Notes: generated from the sequence alone by a model not told the origin. 43,137 nucleotides of DNA from Bacteroidales bacterium (GCA_021158405.1 JAGGUP010000181.1:1-43137), one strand, 5' to 3'. Positions 20,627-31,931 are shown, counted from the first letter of the stretch. Numbers and translations: made by a program.

Positions 20627-20805
20627 GGTTCCAAAGATAGAAAATAGATTGGTAAAGATTTGGTTTCAAAAATCATTATTAGATTTAATTGATACGCTCC
20701 GAAACAAGTTGATAAAACCTTCACATTCCCTAACTTCCCCTCGATATCAGTTCTTTCAAATGATTCTTATTCCAAAAGCACAGCCTCCTTGAATAAAAAC
20801 ACGAA

Positions 20806-20841
20806 AACCCCGATAGGTCTATTAAGAACCCAATCGAGGTT
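20806..20841 (-). terminator. Imperfect hairpin terminator downstream of rpmF
   Basis: AACCCCGAT / ATCGAGGTT (one mismatch) with T-rich minus-strand tail. Confidence 0.4.
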
Positions 20842-20864
20842 GTATCTTTATGAATACGGAAAAA

Positions 20865-21050
20865 CTACTCTGGCTTAGGAACGATTATTTTTCCTTTGTA
20901 ATATAAATCGCCTTCCACATAATAAGCTCTGTGATATATATGAGCTTCACCGGTAGTAGGGCAAATAGCTATTTGATTAGCTGTAGCTTTGTAGTGAGTC
21001 CTTCTTTTGTCTCTTCTTGTTTTCGAAATTTTTCGCTTTGGATGTGCCAT
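20865..21050 (-). CDS. rpmF: 50S ribosomal protein L32
   Basis: [22 protein letters not shown]…[25 protein letters not shown]. Confidence 0.96.
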   Translation of the reverse strand: MAHPKRKISKTRRDKRRTHYKATANQIAICPTTGEAHIYHRAYYVEGDLYYKGKIIVPKPE

Positions 21051-21059
21051 TATTTCTAT

Positions 21060-21581
21060 TTATTTAGATTTTAATTTTTTAAGTGCTTCCCACCGAGGAT
21101 CCACATCATCTTCTGGTTCTGTTAAGTCTTCAAATTCTCCCAAAATATCAACCGGACAAACAGGATTCCCATCTTCATCTTCTGGATGTGTTAATCGCAT
21201 CGGTAATGCAAGATTCACATATTCATAAATGAGCTGAGCCAATTTAATCTCATACGTTGAGCTGGGTAAGAAAATAATATTAGCACTATCCTCCTCTTCA
21301 TAATCGCTAAATTTTACTAGCAGATTTTCTGAAAAATCAAGCGGAAAATCAAAGTCCTCACCACAACTATCGCAGATTACATTAACGCTACCTTTAAAAA
21401 AGAAATCGAGTTTTAGCATGTTTTCCGCCTTATTCAATATCACTTTTAAAGCAATTTTGCCTTTTTGTGTTCTGGAATATTCAAAAGCTTCAAAGAACGA
21501 ATCAGTAATTTGAAAATCAAATTCATGATCCCCAATCTTTAAACCTCGAAAGGAAATAACATAATCTTTTAAATTACCCAT
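21060..21581 (-). CDS. DUF177 / YceD family protein
   Basis: Immediately upstream of rpmF; CDSCGEDFDFPLDF, LPMRLTHPEDEDGNPVCPVD; start chosen at MGNLKDYVISFRGLKIGDHEF. Confidence 0.85.
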   Translation of the reverse strand: MGNLKDYVISFRGLKIGDHEFDFQITDSFFEAFEYSRTQKGKIALKVILNKAENMLKLDFFFKGSVNVICDSCGEDFDFPLDFSENLLVKFSDYEEEDSANIIFLPSSTYEIKLAQLIYEYVNLALPMRLTHPEDEDGNPVCPVDILGEFEDLTEPEDDVDPRWEALKKLKSK

Positions 21582-21872
21582 TGCTTTTCGTTTAAAAATT
21601 CGGGCTGCAAAAATAAATATTAATATTTTGAATAACAAGGATTTTCTTTTGTAAAATGAGTGAAAAAAATTGGCTAAAAAATTAATTCGTTTTTCCTCAT
21701 TACAACTACTTTTCAAGATACTCCTAGCTCTATTTTTATTTTTAACGAACTTTAAGACCAAATGACTCTACATTTTAAAATTTCTGTTTTTATTCCACGT
21801 ATTAATTACTATTTTTGTGATTCAATAGTTAATGAACTATTTAATGATTTTCAAAATTCAAAATTTAGATAT

Positions 21873-22115
21873 ATGAGAATTACATTCAACGAACTCAGAA
21901 AAGTCAAAGACAGCTTGCCTAATGGAGCAATGCATAAAATTGCAGAAGAGTTAAACCTTTCGGTTGAAACAGTGAGAAATTATTTTGGGGGATCGAACTA
22001 CGAACAAGGTGATACCGTTGGCTTTCATACCGAACAAGGGCCTGATGGCGGAATCGTTGAAATTGACGATGCAACTATTTTTGATAAAGCATTGTCTATT
22101 TTAGAAGAAGTTTAA
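21873..22115 (+). CDS. Small HTH DNA-binding protein
   Basis: KIAEELNLSVETVRNYFGG helix-turn-helix; start chosen at MRITFNELRKVKDSLP. Confidence 0.65.
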   Translation: MRITFNELRKVKDSLPNGAMHKIAEELNLSVETVRNYFGGSNYEQGDTVGFHTEQGPDGGIVEIDDATIFDKALSILEEV

Positions 22116-22139
22116 CTCGTGATAAATTAGATTAGTATA

Positions 22140-22170
22140 GTCGGCCATTTTTCAATAGCCGACTTTTTTT
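22140..22170 (+). terminator. Rho-independent terminator after small HTH gene
   Basis: GTCGGC…GCCGAC stem followed by TTTTTTT. Confidence 0.65.
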
Positions 22171-23161
22171 ATTTCAGTACAAATTCCATCCAAACCGGAA
22201 AATGATCTGAAGCTTCGCCAGCTTCCTGAACAACTTTTGCATCCAGCTTTTCGATAAACTTCTTATTATAAAAGATATAATCTATTTTCTCAACAGGATC
22301 TCCGGAACTAAAAGTATAATTCCGTTTTGGATCAGTCAAAAACACACTATCTGTAATGGCTACACCCACTCCAGAAACGTCAAACATCTTTCGAACTGAT
22401 TCATCTATTGGTCCTTTCGCACCTATCGCCCGACTATTAAAATCGCCAATAAGTAAAACGGGTAATTTGTCAGCATATTTCAAATACTCTTCAATAACGG
22501 CTTCCGCATGCATAATACGCGTTTCCTGATCAAAAGCTTCTAAATGCACATTCATAACAAGTAAATCGCCTTTATTGGTTTTTAGCCAGGTTTTCTGAAT
22601 CAACCTATCCAAATAAAATGCATTATAATAAAAAGGCGCATTTACAGGCTTAGGAAGTGTTACATATTCGTTTTTCAAAATCACTAAATCACTCATCACA
22701 TATTGTCCTGAAATTAATTTTCCAAAATGATATTGAAAAGGCCAATAAGGAAAAGGCACGTATTTTTTATCCCAATTAACCGCCAAGCTTCCATTCAAAT
22801 ATCCTAAATGAAAACCTAAACTATCCGGTTGATTGTATAAAAAAGATCGCTTAGCAGCAATATCAATCTCTTGAAAACCAATAATATCTGAATGATACTT
22901 GTTTAAAACAACTAGCGCATCTTTTAAATTTTTAGCATATAAAGCTTCGTCTCTGGCGACAGGTAAATTGTTTGTCATTCCCGATAACCAACCAATATTG
23001 TAAGTCATTACACTTAGCGTATCAGAAGTGTTGGAAGGTTTATCAGCAAAATACTGAATTTGATTGTATTTTTCTGCGTCCCAATTGTTGGAACTGCCCC
23101 AAAAATAAAAAGCAATAAATGCCAGAACTAAAGCAAGAAGAAAATAAAGAAGCTTTTTCAT
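22169..23161 (-). CDS. Endonuclease/exonuclease/phosphatase family protein
   Basis: VMTYNIGWL, DIIGFQEID, VMNVHLEAF, LLIGDFNSRA, KIDYIFY, ASDHFPVWMEF; N-terminal TM. Confidence 0.88.
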   Translation of the reverse strand: MKKLLYFLLALVLAFIAFYFWGSSNNWDAEKYNQIQYFADKPSNTSDTLSVMTYNIGWLSGMTNNLPVARDEALYAKNLKDALVVLNKYHSDIIGFQEIDIAAKRSFLYNQPDSLGFHLGYLNGSLAVNWDKKYVPFPYWPFQYHFGKLISGQYVMSDLVILKNEYVTLPKPVNAPFYYNAFYLDRLIQKTWLKTNKGDLLVMNVHLEAFDQETRIMHAEAVIEEYLKYADKLPVLLIGDFNSRAIGAKGPIDESVRKMFDVSGVGVAITDSVFLTDPKRNYTFSSGDPVEKIDYIFYNKKFIEKLDAKVVQEAGEASDHFPVWMEFVLK

Positions 23162-23235
23162 CTGTTTATAATTTGAATTGTTTTTCAAATTTATGAAAAA
23201 TTGCAGACATATTCTCTTTTTGTCTTAGAAAGAAA

Positions 23236-23260
23236 AAAAGGAGCCTGCGAGGCTCCTTTT
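23236..23260 (-). terminator. Rho-independent terminator of gdhA
   Basis: AAAAGGAGCC-tgcga-GGCTCCTTTT perfect stem, U-tract on the minus strand. Confidence 0.85.
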
Positions 23261-23285
23261 GTATCAAAAAATAGATCGGCTTTAT

Positions 23286-24656
<1,371 letters not shown>

Positions 24657-24724
24657 TTAGATGTGTTTAAACTATCTTCAAGTTTATTTATAAAAAAATA
24701 CACATCCGACAAATCCTTCCTTTT

Positions 24725-24800
24725 TTAAGTGAATTTCGGACGAAATTCAGTAAAACACGCAAAACGATTTTGCGTAGATATTGGACTTGATTTCACTTAA
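24725..24800. promoter_or_regulatory. Cluster of nested inverted repeats in the gdhA/aspS divergent intergenic region
   Basis: TTAAGTGAA(24725-24733)/TTCACTTAA(24792-24800); GAATTTCG-ga-CGAAATTC(24731-24748); ACGCAAAA-cga-TTTTGCGT(24757-24775). Confidence 0.55.
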
Positions 24801-24862
24801 ATTCAGTCACAAATCCCAGCTAAATCATTTAGATTGAATGGGGCAATAATCAGAAAAAACAG

Positions 24863-24870
24863 TAATTTTG
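24863..24870 (+). promoter_or_regulatory. Bacteroidota -7 box TAATTTTG upstream of aspS
   Basis: Matches TAnnTTTG. Confidence 0.45.
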
Positions 24871-24906
24871 CAGCCTTAAAATAATAAGATACAAATACAT
24901 TACATT

Positions 24907-26661
24907 ATGTTACGTACGCACACATGTGGAGAATTAAGAATTACTGATATAGATAAAACCGTTAAATTAAGTGGCTGGGTTCAGCGCTCACGCGATTTGG
25001 GAGGAATGACTTTCATTGATTTACGCGACCGATACGGAATCACTCAGTTAGTCTTTAACATGGAAACTCATGCTACTTTGTGCAAAAAAGCAAGAAAACT
25101 TGGACGTGAATACGTGATTCAAGTGGAAGGTTTAGTTGCCGAAAGGAGTAATAAAAATACTAAAATTCCTACCGGCGAAATAGAGATTACAGCAGAGAAT
25201 ATTGTTGTGCTCAACGAATCTAAATTACCTCCCTTTACTATTGAAGATAATACCGATGGCGGCGAAGAATTACGTATGAAATACCGCTATTTAGATTTGC
25301 GTAGAAACCCTTTGCGCAAAGCTCTTGAACTTCGTCACAAAATGGCAATTACTACACGTAATTATTTAGATAAACAAGGTTTTTTCGATATTGAAACGCC
25401 CTATCTGATTAAATCTACACCCGAAGGCGCGCGCGATTTTATTGTGCCATCACGAATGAATACCAATCAGTTTTATGCCTTACCCCAATCGCCACAAACC
25501 TTCAAACAATTGCTTATGGTAGCCGGTTATGATCGTTATTATCAAATTGTGAAATGCTTTCGCGATGAAGATTTACGTGCCGATCGTCAACCCGAATTTA
25601 CTCAAATTGATTGCGAAATGGCTTTTGTTGAACAAGAAGATATTTTGGATATGTTCGAAGGTTTAACACTCCATCTTTTTAAAGAAATAAAAGGCATGGA
25701 AATCGACAAATTTCCACGTATGGAATACAGCGATGCGATGAAATATTATGGTTCGGATAAACCGGATATTCGCTTCGGAATGCGCTTTGTTGAACTCAAT
25801 GATCTTACACAAGATAAAGGATTCGCAATTTTTGATCAAGCCGAATTAGTTGTTGGAATCAAAGCAGATGGGTTGAGCGATTATTCGAGAAAGCAATTAG
25901 ATCAATTGACGGATTTAGTTAGGAAACCACAAATTGGAGCAAAAGGTCTTGTTTATATCAAATACAATTCCGACGGAAGTTTTAAATCTTCTGTCGATAA
26001 ATTTTACAACACGGAAGACCTCCAAAAGATTACTGATCGCTTTGAAGCCAAACCCGGCGACTTAATTCTAATTCTTTCCGGTGAAACCGAAAAGGTTCGT
26101 AAACAATTGAACGAATTACGCTTAGAAATGGGCAATCGATTAGGCTATCGCAATCCAAACGTTTTCGCACCGTTGTGGGTAGTTGACTTTCCTCTTTTGG
26201 AATGGGATGAGGACAATGGGCGTTTTCATGCAATGCATCATCCGTTTACAAGTCCAAAACCCGAAGATATAGCTTTGTTGGAAACTGATCCTGGAAAAGT
26301 AAGAGCCAATGCGTATGATTTAGTCATTAATGGAGTGGAAATTGGTGGTGGTTCCATCCGAATCCATAACCGAGAATTACAAAAACTGATGTTCAAACAT
26401 CTTGGATTTACGGAAGAGGAAGCTCAAGCACAATTCGGATTTTTGATGGATGCCTTTGAATATGGCGCTCCTCCACATGGCGGTGTTGCTTTTGGCTTCG
26501 ACCGCATTACTTCCTTGTTTGGAGGATCGGATTCGATACGCGATTATATTGCCTTTCCAAAAAATAATTCGGGTCGCGATGTTATGATTGATACACCTTC
26601 ATTAGTTTCTCAAGCTCAATTGGATGAGCTTATGCTTAATATCGTAAAACCAACAAAGTAA
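24907..26661 (+). CDS. aspS: Aspartate--tRNA ligase
   Basis: [10 protein letters not shown]…[76 protein letters not shown]. Confidence 0.97.
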   Translation: MLRTHTCGELRITDIDKTVKLSGWVQRSRDLGGMTFIDLRDRYGITQLVFNMETHATLCKKARKLGREYVIQVEGLVAERSNKNTKIPTGEIEITAENIVVLNESKLPPFTIEDNTDGGEELRMKYRYLDLRRNPLRKALELRHKMAITTRNYLDKQGFFDIETPYLIKSTPEGARDFIVPSRMNTNQFYALPQSPQTFKQLLMVAGYDRYYQIVKCFRDEDLRADRQPEFTQIDCEMAFVEQEDILDMFEGLTLHLFKEIKGMEIDKFPRMEYSDAMKYYGSDKPDIRFGMRFVELNDLTQDKGFAIFDQAELVVGIKADGLSDYSRKQLDQLTDLVRKPQIGAKGLVYIKYNSDGSFKSSVDKFYNTEDLQKITDRFEAKPGDLILILSGETEKVRKQLNELRLEMGNRLGYRNPNVFAPLWVVDFPLLEWDEDNGRFHAMHHPFTSPKPEDIALLETDPGKVRANAYDLVINGVEIGGGSIRIHNRELQKLMFKHLGFTEEEAQAQFGFLMDAFEYGAPPHGGVAFGFDRITSLFGGSDSIRDYIAFPKNNSGRDVMIDTPSLVSQAQLDELMLNIVKPTK

Positions 26662-26721
26662 CAAGAAGCGAAGGAAAGAAAGGGAGACGGAGGGAAAAGG
26701 AGAAGAGGAGAAAAACCCATC

Positions 26722-26742
26722 ATTCCGAGCAGAGAGAGGAAT
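26722..26742. repeat. REP-like small inverted repeat ATTCC-GAGCAGAGAGA-GGAAT
   Basis: 5-bp perfect arms around a GAGC…GAG loop in an intergenic purine-rich stretch. Confidence 0.3.
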
Positions 26743-26800
26743 CTTTTAAGAATTGAGTAGTTGAGAGGTTAAGTAGTAGAAAACCTTGAACTTGAAACCC

Positions 26801-27271
26801 CTATCCCCACTTACTAAAAGGATTTAACACCAGATTCGCATTATAAAAACGGGAATCACCACTCACTTCTTTGCCTAACCATGAGGGTTTTGTAAACACT
26901 TCTGCTTCTGATGATAATTCTATTTCAGCCAAAATAAGGCCTTCGTTTTTACCAGAAAATACATCGACTTCAAACACATGTTTTTCAATAGGAATTCGGT
27001 ATCTTATTTTTTCAATCGGACTACCAACGACTAATTTCATAAGTTCCAGAGCTTCCTTTTGATCAATTTCTTTTTCCCATTCAAAACGTGACAGTCCACT
27101 GGCATTGCTTTTTCCTTTAATCGTTATAAAAGCCTTTTCATTTTGGATACGAATACGTACTACTCTCTCTTTATCCAGAGATAAATAGCCTTGAGTAATT
27201 AACAGACTTTCTTCTGCCTGACTAATAAAATCCCCCTTAACAAAAAATTTACGTTCTATTTCCGGTGCCAT
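26801..27271 (-). CDS. CYTH domain protein
   Basis: N-terminal EIERKFFV, QGYLS, VRIRIQNEKAFITIKGK, WEKEI, KIRYRI, FEVDVFSG…LILAEIEL. Confidence 0.9.
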   Translation of the reverse strand: MAPEIERKFFVKGDFISQAEESLLITQGYLSLDKERVVRIRIQNEKAFITIKGKSNASGLSRFEWEKEIDQKEALELMKLVVGSPIEKIRYRIPIEKHVFEVDVFSGKNEGLILAEIELSSEAEVFTKPSWLGKEVSGDSRFYNANLVLNPFSKWG

Positions 27272-27445
27272 TTTCTTGCATGTATTGAATACGAATCAAA
27301 AGTATAAAGATTTTCACTCTTGACTGAAGAAAATCAAGATTTATAAGTTACGCGAAAAGTGCACATACGAGTAAAGACGGGATTCTTTTTCAGCTATTTC
27401 TTAGGTCTTCACCGTCAAACAACAATTTAAAGCTCATTATTATTT

Positions 27446-30400
27446 TTACTCCCAATCGATAATAGCAATCCTTTTTTTACCATCCATTTTTACGCAGAGC
27501 GGTTTTTTAAACCGCAAATGTTTAAAATAAGTGGTTTGCTCAAAGGGATCAATCTGTTCTAACTTTTCCCAATTTATTTTACCCGTTCCTTCGCTGGCCT
27601 GGACAGAAAAATAACCCACATCGGCAGCCGTCACATTATGGAAAAAATGTGAACCAGAGCTTGCATCTAAAGGAAAAGAATCTAAACTCGTTTCGACAAT
27701 AATCTTGGCCATGGAAATTTGAGGCCAAGAAACCGGAATTCCAATCCATGGATCGCGTGTTCCCCACCTACCCGGACCAATCAAAATATATTTTCGATTT
27801 TCTTCGCGCATTTTTTTATTTAAATAACTTATTTCTTTTACCATCTCATTGGTCTTGCTCTTATCGAAATTTTGAATATCAGCATAAATAAGATCAAAAA
27901 TATCCTCAACCTTACCATTTCCCATTCCATGTTCCGTGTAAAGCAATAAAGATTCTTTATCAATATTCTGCATATCAATACTATAATCTTCCGGATTCCC
28001 AATAAGCGGTTTTATTTGGAGAATATAGAGTTTACTTTTACCATCTATATCTTGGTCTAGATTTACAGCAAACTCAATTTCAACAGGCGCTCCTATTGCC
28101 TCTTTTACAACATCCAAAACCAATTCAAGGGAATGTGCTAAAGGAATATAATTGTGTTTTAAAACATTCGCAAAATTCAAAATTTTTGGTCCTTTGTGAT
28201 GATTTCCTGAATACAATTGATCATTGTTGGCATCATAAACAGAAGCGCAATGTTTTAGGGTCCCGTGCTTTTCGGCTTCCATAATATCCAATCTAATTAA
28301 ACCGGCATCTTCCCCTTCAAGAAGGTTTAATTTTTCATTGTTTAATTCAACGGCATAAAAATGAACTTGTGAATTTTTTACCAAAGATTTTGTTGTGAAA
28401 TTTTCAAGGGTGGGATATTTAGGTGAAAATCGGTATGATTTTTCTCCTTCCACAACATATTTCCCCAAGCCTAAAGCAATATTAGCAAAACCTTCTTCTG
28501 GTTTCATATGTCCAATAGGATAATAATTATGCGATTGTGCAACTCCACTAATATGTGGATAAAATACATTATCATATTGATTACCAACTGTTTCTTGGAT
28601 AATAATAGCCATTTTCTCCTCTTCAATTTTATAATTAATGGCCTCTACATATGCAATTGAAATATCGGAATAAATAGAAGCATACACCAATTTAATAGCT
28701 TCACACAATTGTTGTAAACGAACCTTGTTATCTGCGTGGTGATTAGGCAAAATATAGGTGTCAAAGATTCCAGCAAAAGGTTGCGATAAACTATCTTCGA
28801 GCAATCCGGAGGAGCGAATTGCCAGAGGCTTATCTGTTAGCTCAATTACGCGATGTAATTTTACCATTAAATTGTCGCTCAATGAACCGTTAATAAAAAG
28901 AGACTTGATCTGAAAGTTGGAAGTTGTGACTTTCATTTTCTCGTGAAGCTGATTTTTTTCCATAAATTGATCGTATTCTTCTGTACCAATTATTAAAGTA
29001 GAAGGAATACGAATATGGATATCGGGCAGAATTTTTGTAAAATCGAAATTGTATAATAGGCTGTTAAAAAATGCCAATCCCCTTCCTTTACCTCCTAACA
29101 TACCATCGGCCAAAATCACAATATTGGAAGAATCGAGTATTTCATCATCTTCTTCAAAAGGTATCAGTTTTCCTTTTTTCTGCTCGTTTCTAAATTTAGA
29201 AATAGTAGATATCAAGTAATTACGTAAGCTTTTTCCGTCTTTAAAATCTGCAACTTTAGCCGGATTAAGAATGCGAGCAACTTGAATTTCGCCCCTTGCT
29301 TTCAACCAAAGTGAGAAATGGTTTTCGCTGGCATGATAGATGAGCGACTCATCAGGGATTAGCAATAGTTGCTCCTGAAACTCTTTGAGCGTATGCGCCA
29401 CGGCAATCTGATTCCCATCTTTATCTTTATAAAAGAAATTACCAAAACCCAAATATTTCATGATAAACTGCTTAAAATCCTGAAATAAACTGTTCGAATT
29501 TTTATCAATAAAAGAAGTCTTTAAGGCAATGGCCTGCATTTTATTGTTAATATCGGACGATTGAATGATAATGGGTAAATCTTTTACCTCTTTACGGACG
29601 TGATTAACAAGATTAAAACCTGCTTCATTATTTAATTTGCCATTTTTATAAAACTTTACATCAGTGATTAGGCATAAAAAAAACTCTTTGTATTTTGCGA
29701 AAATCGCTATGGCCTCTTCGTACGACTGAGTCAGGATGATTTTGGCGCGAGCTCGAAGTCTTAAAACCTTGTATAACTCATCTGTAGCAACATCGTCAAT
29801 TATTCGTCGGGTTTGATCCATAACAATATTGTATAGCATTGGCAAATAAAGAGAATAATATTTGGGGTTATCTTCGACTACTAAAATTACACGAACAAGA
29901 CCTTTATTGGTATCGTTATCGAGGTTAATCTTATCTTCAAGATGCTTTATCATTGTAAAAAACACAGACGATTTTCCATTCCAGATAAACACTTTATTTA
30001 TGTGCTCATGTTTTCTCGTGCTATATTCTGCAATATCTCTATTATTGTTTAACAATAAAAATATGGGCAAGTATGGATAGACTTCCTTTATGCGCTTACT
30101 ATAATTATCAGGCATTTGCCTATCTATACCCTTCATTATAATTACTAAATCATAATGTTTTATGCTGAGTGTATCCATAGCTTCTTCAAGTGAAGAAACA
30201 CCAGCAATTCGAGGCACAGAAGTTAAATGAAGCTGATAATATTTACCCAACACTTGTTCCGAAAAGCGCCCTTCTTCTTCTATACTGTATGCGTCATACA
30301 AGTTGGCAATAAGTAAAATTTCCTTTACTTTAAAAGGCATTAAATCATGATAAATATCCCGAGCATAATTACTTCGGTTTAGATACCGCTGAAGTAGTTG

Positions 30401-30892
30401 TTTATTCGCTATACTTTGGTCGGGGAAATAAACCGCAGCAGGTACAGTAACATAATCTCCTTTTATTTCGTTTTTAGAACGGGCTTCAATACTATTGAAA
30501 TAGCCTTCTAATCGCAAAACAACTTTTTCCAAAAGTAAATCTTCACTCCTTAAAAATGGCCCAAACTCCGACTCTTCAAAGTTTTCAATATATTGAACAT
30601 CTATAAAACCAATTCTGCCTTGCAAAGTCCTAAAACGTTTTTTTAAGTGACTTTTAGCACCATTAGGTGTGCCAGAATAAAAATCTTTACCATCAAAATG
30701 GATATGGACGGCCGTAAAAGCGGAGTATTGAAAATAAACAGGTAAAATAGTAGCCATTTGCTCCAGGAGTTGATTTGCCGATTTTCGCTCCTTTAATAAA
30801 GAAGTAATCTTATTTAAACATGCCAAAACTTGCAAGTCTTCATTAGGCGTAATCTCGTTTTGTATATCTCGAAAATCATCCGGTTTATCCAT
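27446..30892 (-). CDS. Sensor (GAF-like) + two receiver-like domains + PEP/pyruvate-binding (PPDK_N-like) protein (paralog C)
   Basis: N-term …FIDVQYIENFEESEFGPFLRSEDLLLEKVV; receiver-like VILVVEDNPKYYSLY…CLITDVKFY…SFIDKNS; ADGMLGGKGRGLAFFN, AIRSSGLLEDSLSQPFAGIFDT, IIQETVGNQYDNVFYP, GPGRWGTRDPWIGIPVSWPQISMAKIIVE…SGSHFFHN. Confidence 0.85.
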   Translation of the reverse strand: MDKPDDFRDIQNEITPNEDLQVLACLNKITSLLKERKSANQLLEQMATILPVYFQYSAFTAVHIHFDGKDFYSGTPNGAKSHLKKRFRTLQGRIGFIDVQYIENFEESEFGPFLRSEDLLLEKVVLRLEGYFNSIEARSKNEIKGDYVTVPAAVYFPDQSIANKQLLQRYLNRSNYARDIYHDLMPFKVKEILLIANLYDAYSIEEEGRFSEQVLGKYYQLHLTSVPRIAGVSSLEEAMDTLSIKHYDLVIIMKGIDRQMPDNYSKRIKEVYPYLPIFLLLNNNRDIAEYSTRKHEHINKVFIWNGKSSVFFTMIKHLEDKINLDNDTNKGLVRVILVVEDNPKYYSLYLPMLYNIVMDQTRRIIDDVATDELYKVLRLRARAKIILTQSYEEAIAIFAKYKEFFLCLITDVKFYKNGKLNNEAGFNLVNHVRKEVKDLPIIIQSSDINNKMQAIALKTSFIDKNSNSLFQDFKQFIMKYLGFGNFFYKDKDGNQIAVAHTLKEFQEQLLLIPDESLIYHASENHFSLWLKARGEIQVARILNPAKVADFKDGKSLRNYLISTISKFRNEQKKGKLIPFEEDDEILDSSNIVILADGMLGGKGRGLAFFNSLLYNFDFTKILPDIHIRIPSTLIIGTEEYDQFMEKNQLHEKMKVTTSNFQIKSLFINGSLSDNLMVKLHRVIELTDKPLAIRSSGLLEDSLSQPFAGIFDTYILPNHHADNKVRLQQLCEAIKLVYASIYSDISIAYVEAINYKIEEEKMAIIIQETVGNQYDNVFYPHISGVAQSHNYYPIGHMKPEEGFANIALGLGKYVVEGEKSYRFSPKYPTLENFTTKSLVKNSQVHFYAVELNNEKLNLLEGEDAGLIRLDIMEAEKHGTLKHCASVYDANNDQLYSGNHHKGPKILNFANVLKHNYIPLAHSLELVLDVVKEAIGAPVEIEFAVNLDQDIDGKSKLYILQIKPLIGNPEDYSIDMQNIDKESLLLYTEHGMGNGKVEDIFDLIYADIQNFDKSKTNEMVKEISYLNKKMREENRKYILIGPGRWGTRDPWIGIPVSWPQISMAKIIVETSLDSFPLDASSGSHFFHNVTAADVGYFSVQASEGTGKINWEKLEQIDPFEQTTYFKHLRFKKPLCVKMDGKKRIAIIDWE

Positions 30893-30975
30893 AATACACC
30901 ATTATTCTGAAAGTATGAGCTCACAAAGTAAGCAATATTTTTGAAAGAATAAGAGGGAAAGTGTATACAAAATTG

Positions 30976-30983
30976 TATTTTTG
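30976..30983 (+). promoter_or_regulatory. -7 box TATTTTTG overlapped by inverted repeat ATACAA-aa-TTGTAT (30965-30978)
   Basis: TAnnTTTG match upstream of LuxR gene, IR overlaps it. Confidence 0.4.
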
Positions 30984-31014
30984 TCAGACAATCAGGTGCT
31001 AAAAAACATAATAA

Positions 31015-31671
31015 GTGATAAGCCTTTTAATTAAAGACGACTCCCCAATAATTTCGGAAAGCATAAAAGCCCTGCTAGTTTCTGCCAAAGATATTGTTGT
31101 AGAAACAACTTTACCAACGCTTCCAAATTTCGATTCGAATGGCAAGCTTATCCAGCCAAATATTATTTTGTTTGTAGCCCATTTTGGAAATTCAGAAGAA
31201 ACGCTCAATATTAAACGTTTTAATCGCAATTTTGAACGTGCTAAAATATTAGTTTTATGTCTTTCTATAAATGAATCCTTTATTTTACAAGCAATTAAAG
31301 CAGGTGCAAAAGGCCTTTTAACAAAAGATACAACTGCCAACGAATTAATAGAAGCCATTTACACTTTACGCAGTGGCTACGATTATTTTGGAAAATCCAT
31401 CACACAGGTTCTACTCAACTCTTACTTAAAAAAGGCCGATCAGAGTGAAAATGAGGCATTTAATAAACAATTAAAAGCGCTTTCGGAAAGAGAAATGGAT
31501 GTCCTGAAACTTTTTGCAGAAAGTTATACCAATCAGGAAATTGCCAATAAATTATTTATTAGCATTCGTACAGTTGAAAGCCATAAGAATAACATTATGC
31601 GAAAAATTAATCTTCGTACAACCGTTGATTTAGTAAAATTCGCCATCCTAAATAATTTAATTCAGATTTAA
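31015..31671 (+). CDS. LuxR/NarL-type response regulator with atypical receiver (GTG start)
   Basis: C-term LSEREMDVLKLFAESYTNQEIANKLFISIRTVESHKNNIMRKINLRTTVDLVKFA; N-term receiver layout with KDD, GAKGLLTKD. Confidence 0.85.
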   Translation: MISLLIKDDSPIISESIKALLVSAKDIVVETTLPTLPNFDSNGKLIQPNIILFVAHFGNSEETLNIKRFNRNFERAKILVLCLSINESFILQAIKAGAKGLLTKDTTANELIEAIYTLRSGYDYFGKSITQVLLNSYLKKADQSENEAFNKQLKALSEREMDVLKLFAESYTNQEIANKLFISIRTVESHKNNIMRKINLRTTVDLVKFAILNNLIQI

Positions 31672-31931
31672 TATAAACGAAAGAACTATTTCCACCCTCT
31701 TCACTCTTTACACTAAAATTCCTCCCTAATATCGTCTTTACCTATATTTTTGAATAATAAAAATCCATTTTGATAAACGAGTATATAAAGTGTTTTACGC
31801 TCTAAATATTATCCAGCGAAATCGATTCTTTGCTAAAAAATTGTTAAATGATGCTTTTATTCAAGAAATCAAGAAGCAATTGCCGATAAGACACTATTTT
31901 CGCAGAATCTTAATTCTGAATTTTAAATACT

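Noticed and set aside
26662-26720. Purine tract as CRISPR or tandem repeat
   Set aside because: No regular repeat-spacer periodicity; simple A/G-rich sequence. No CRISPR array was seen anywhere in the window.
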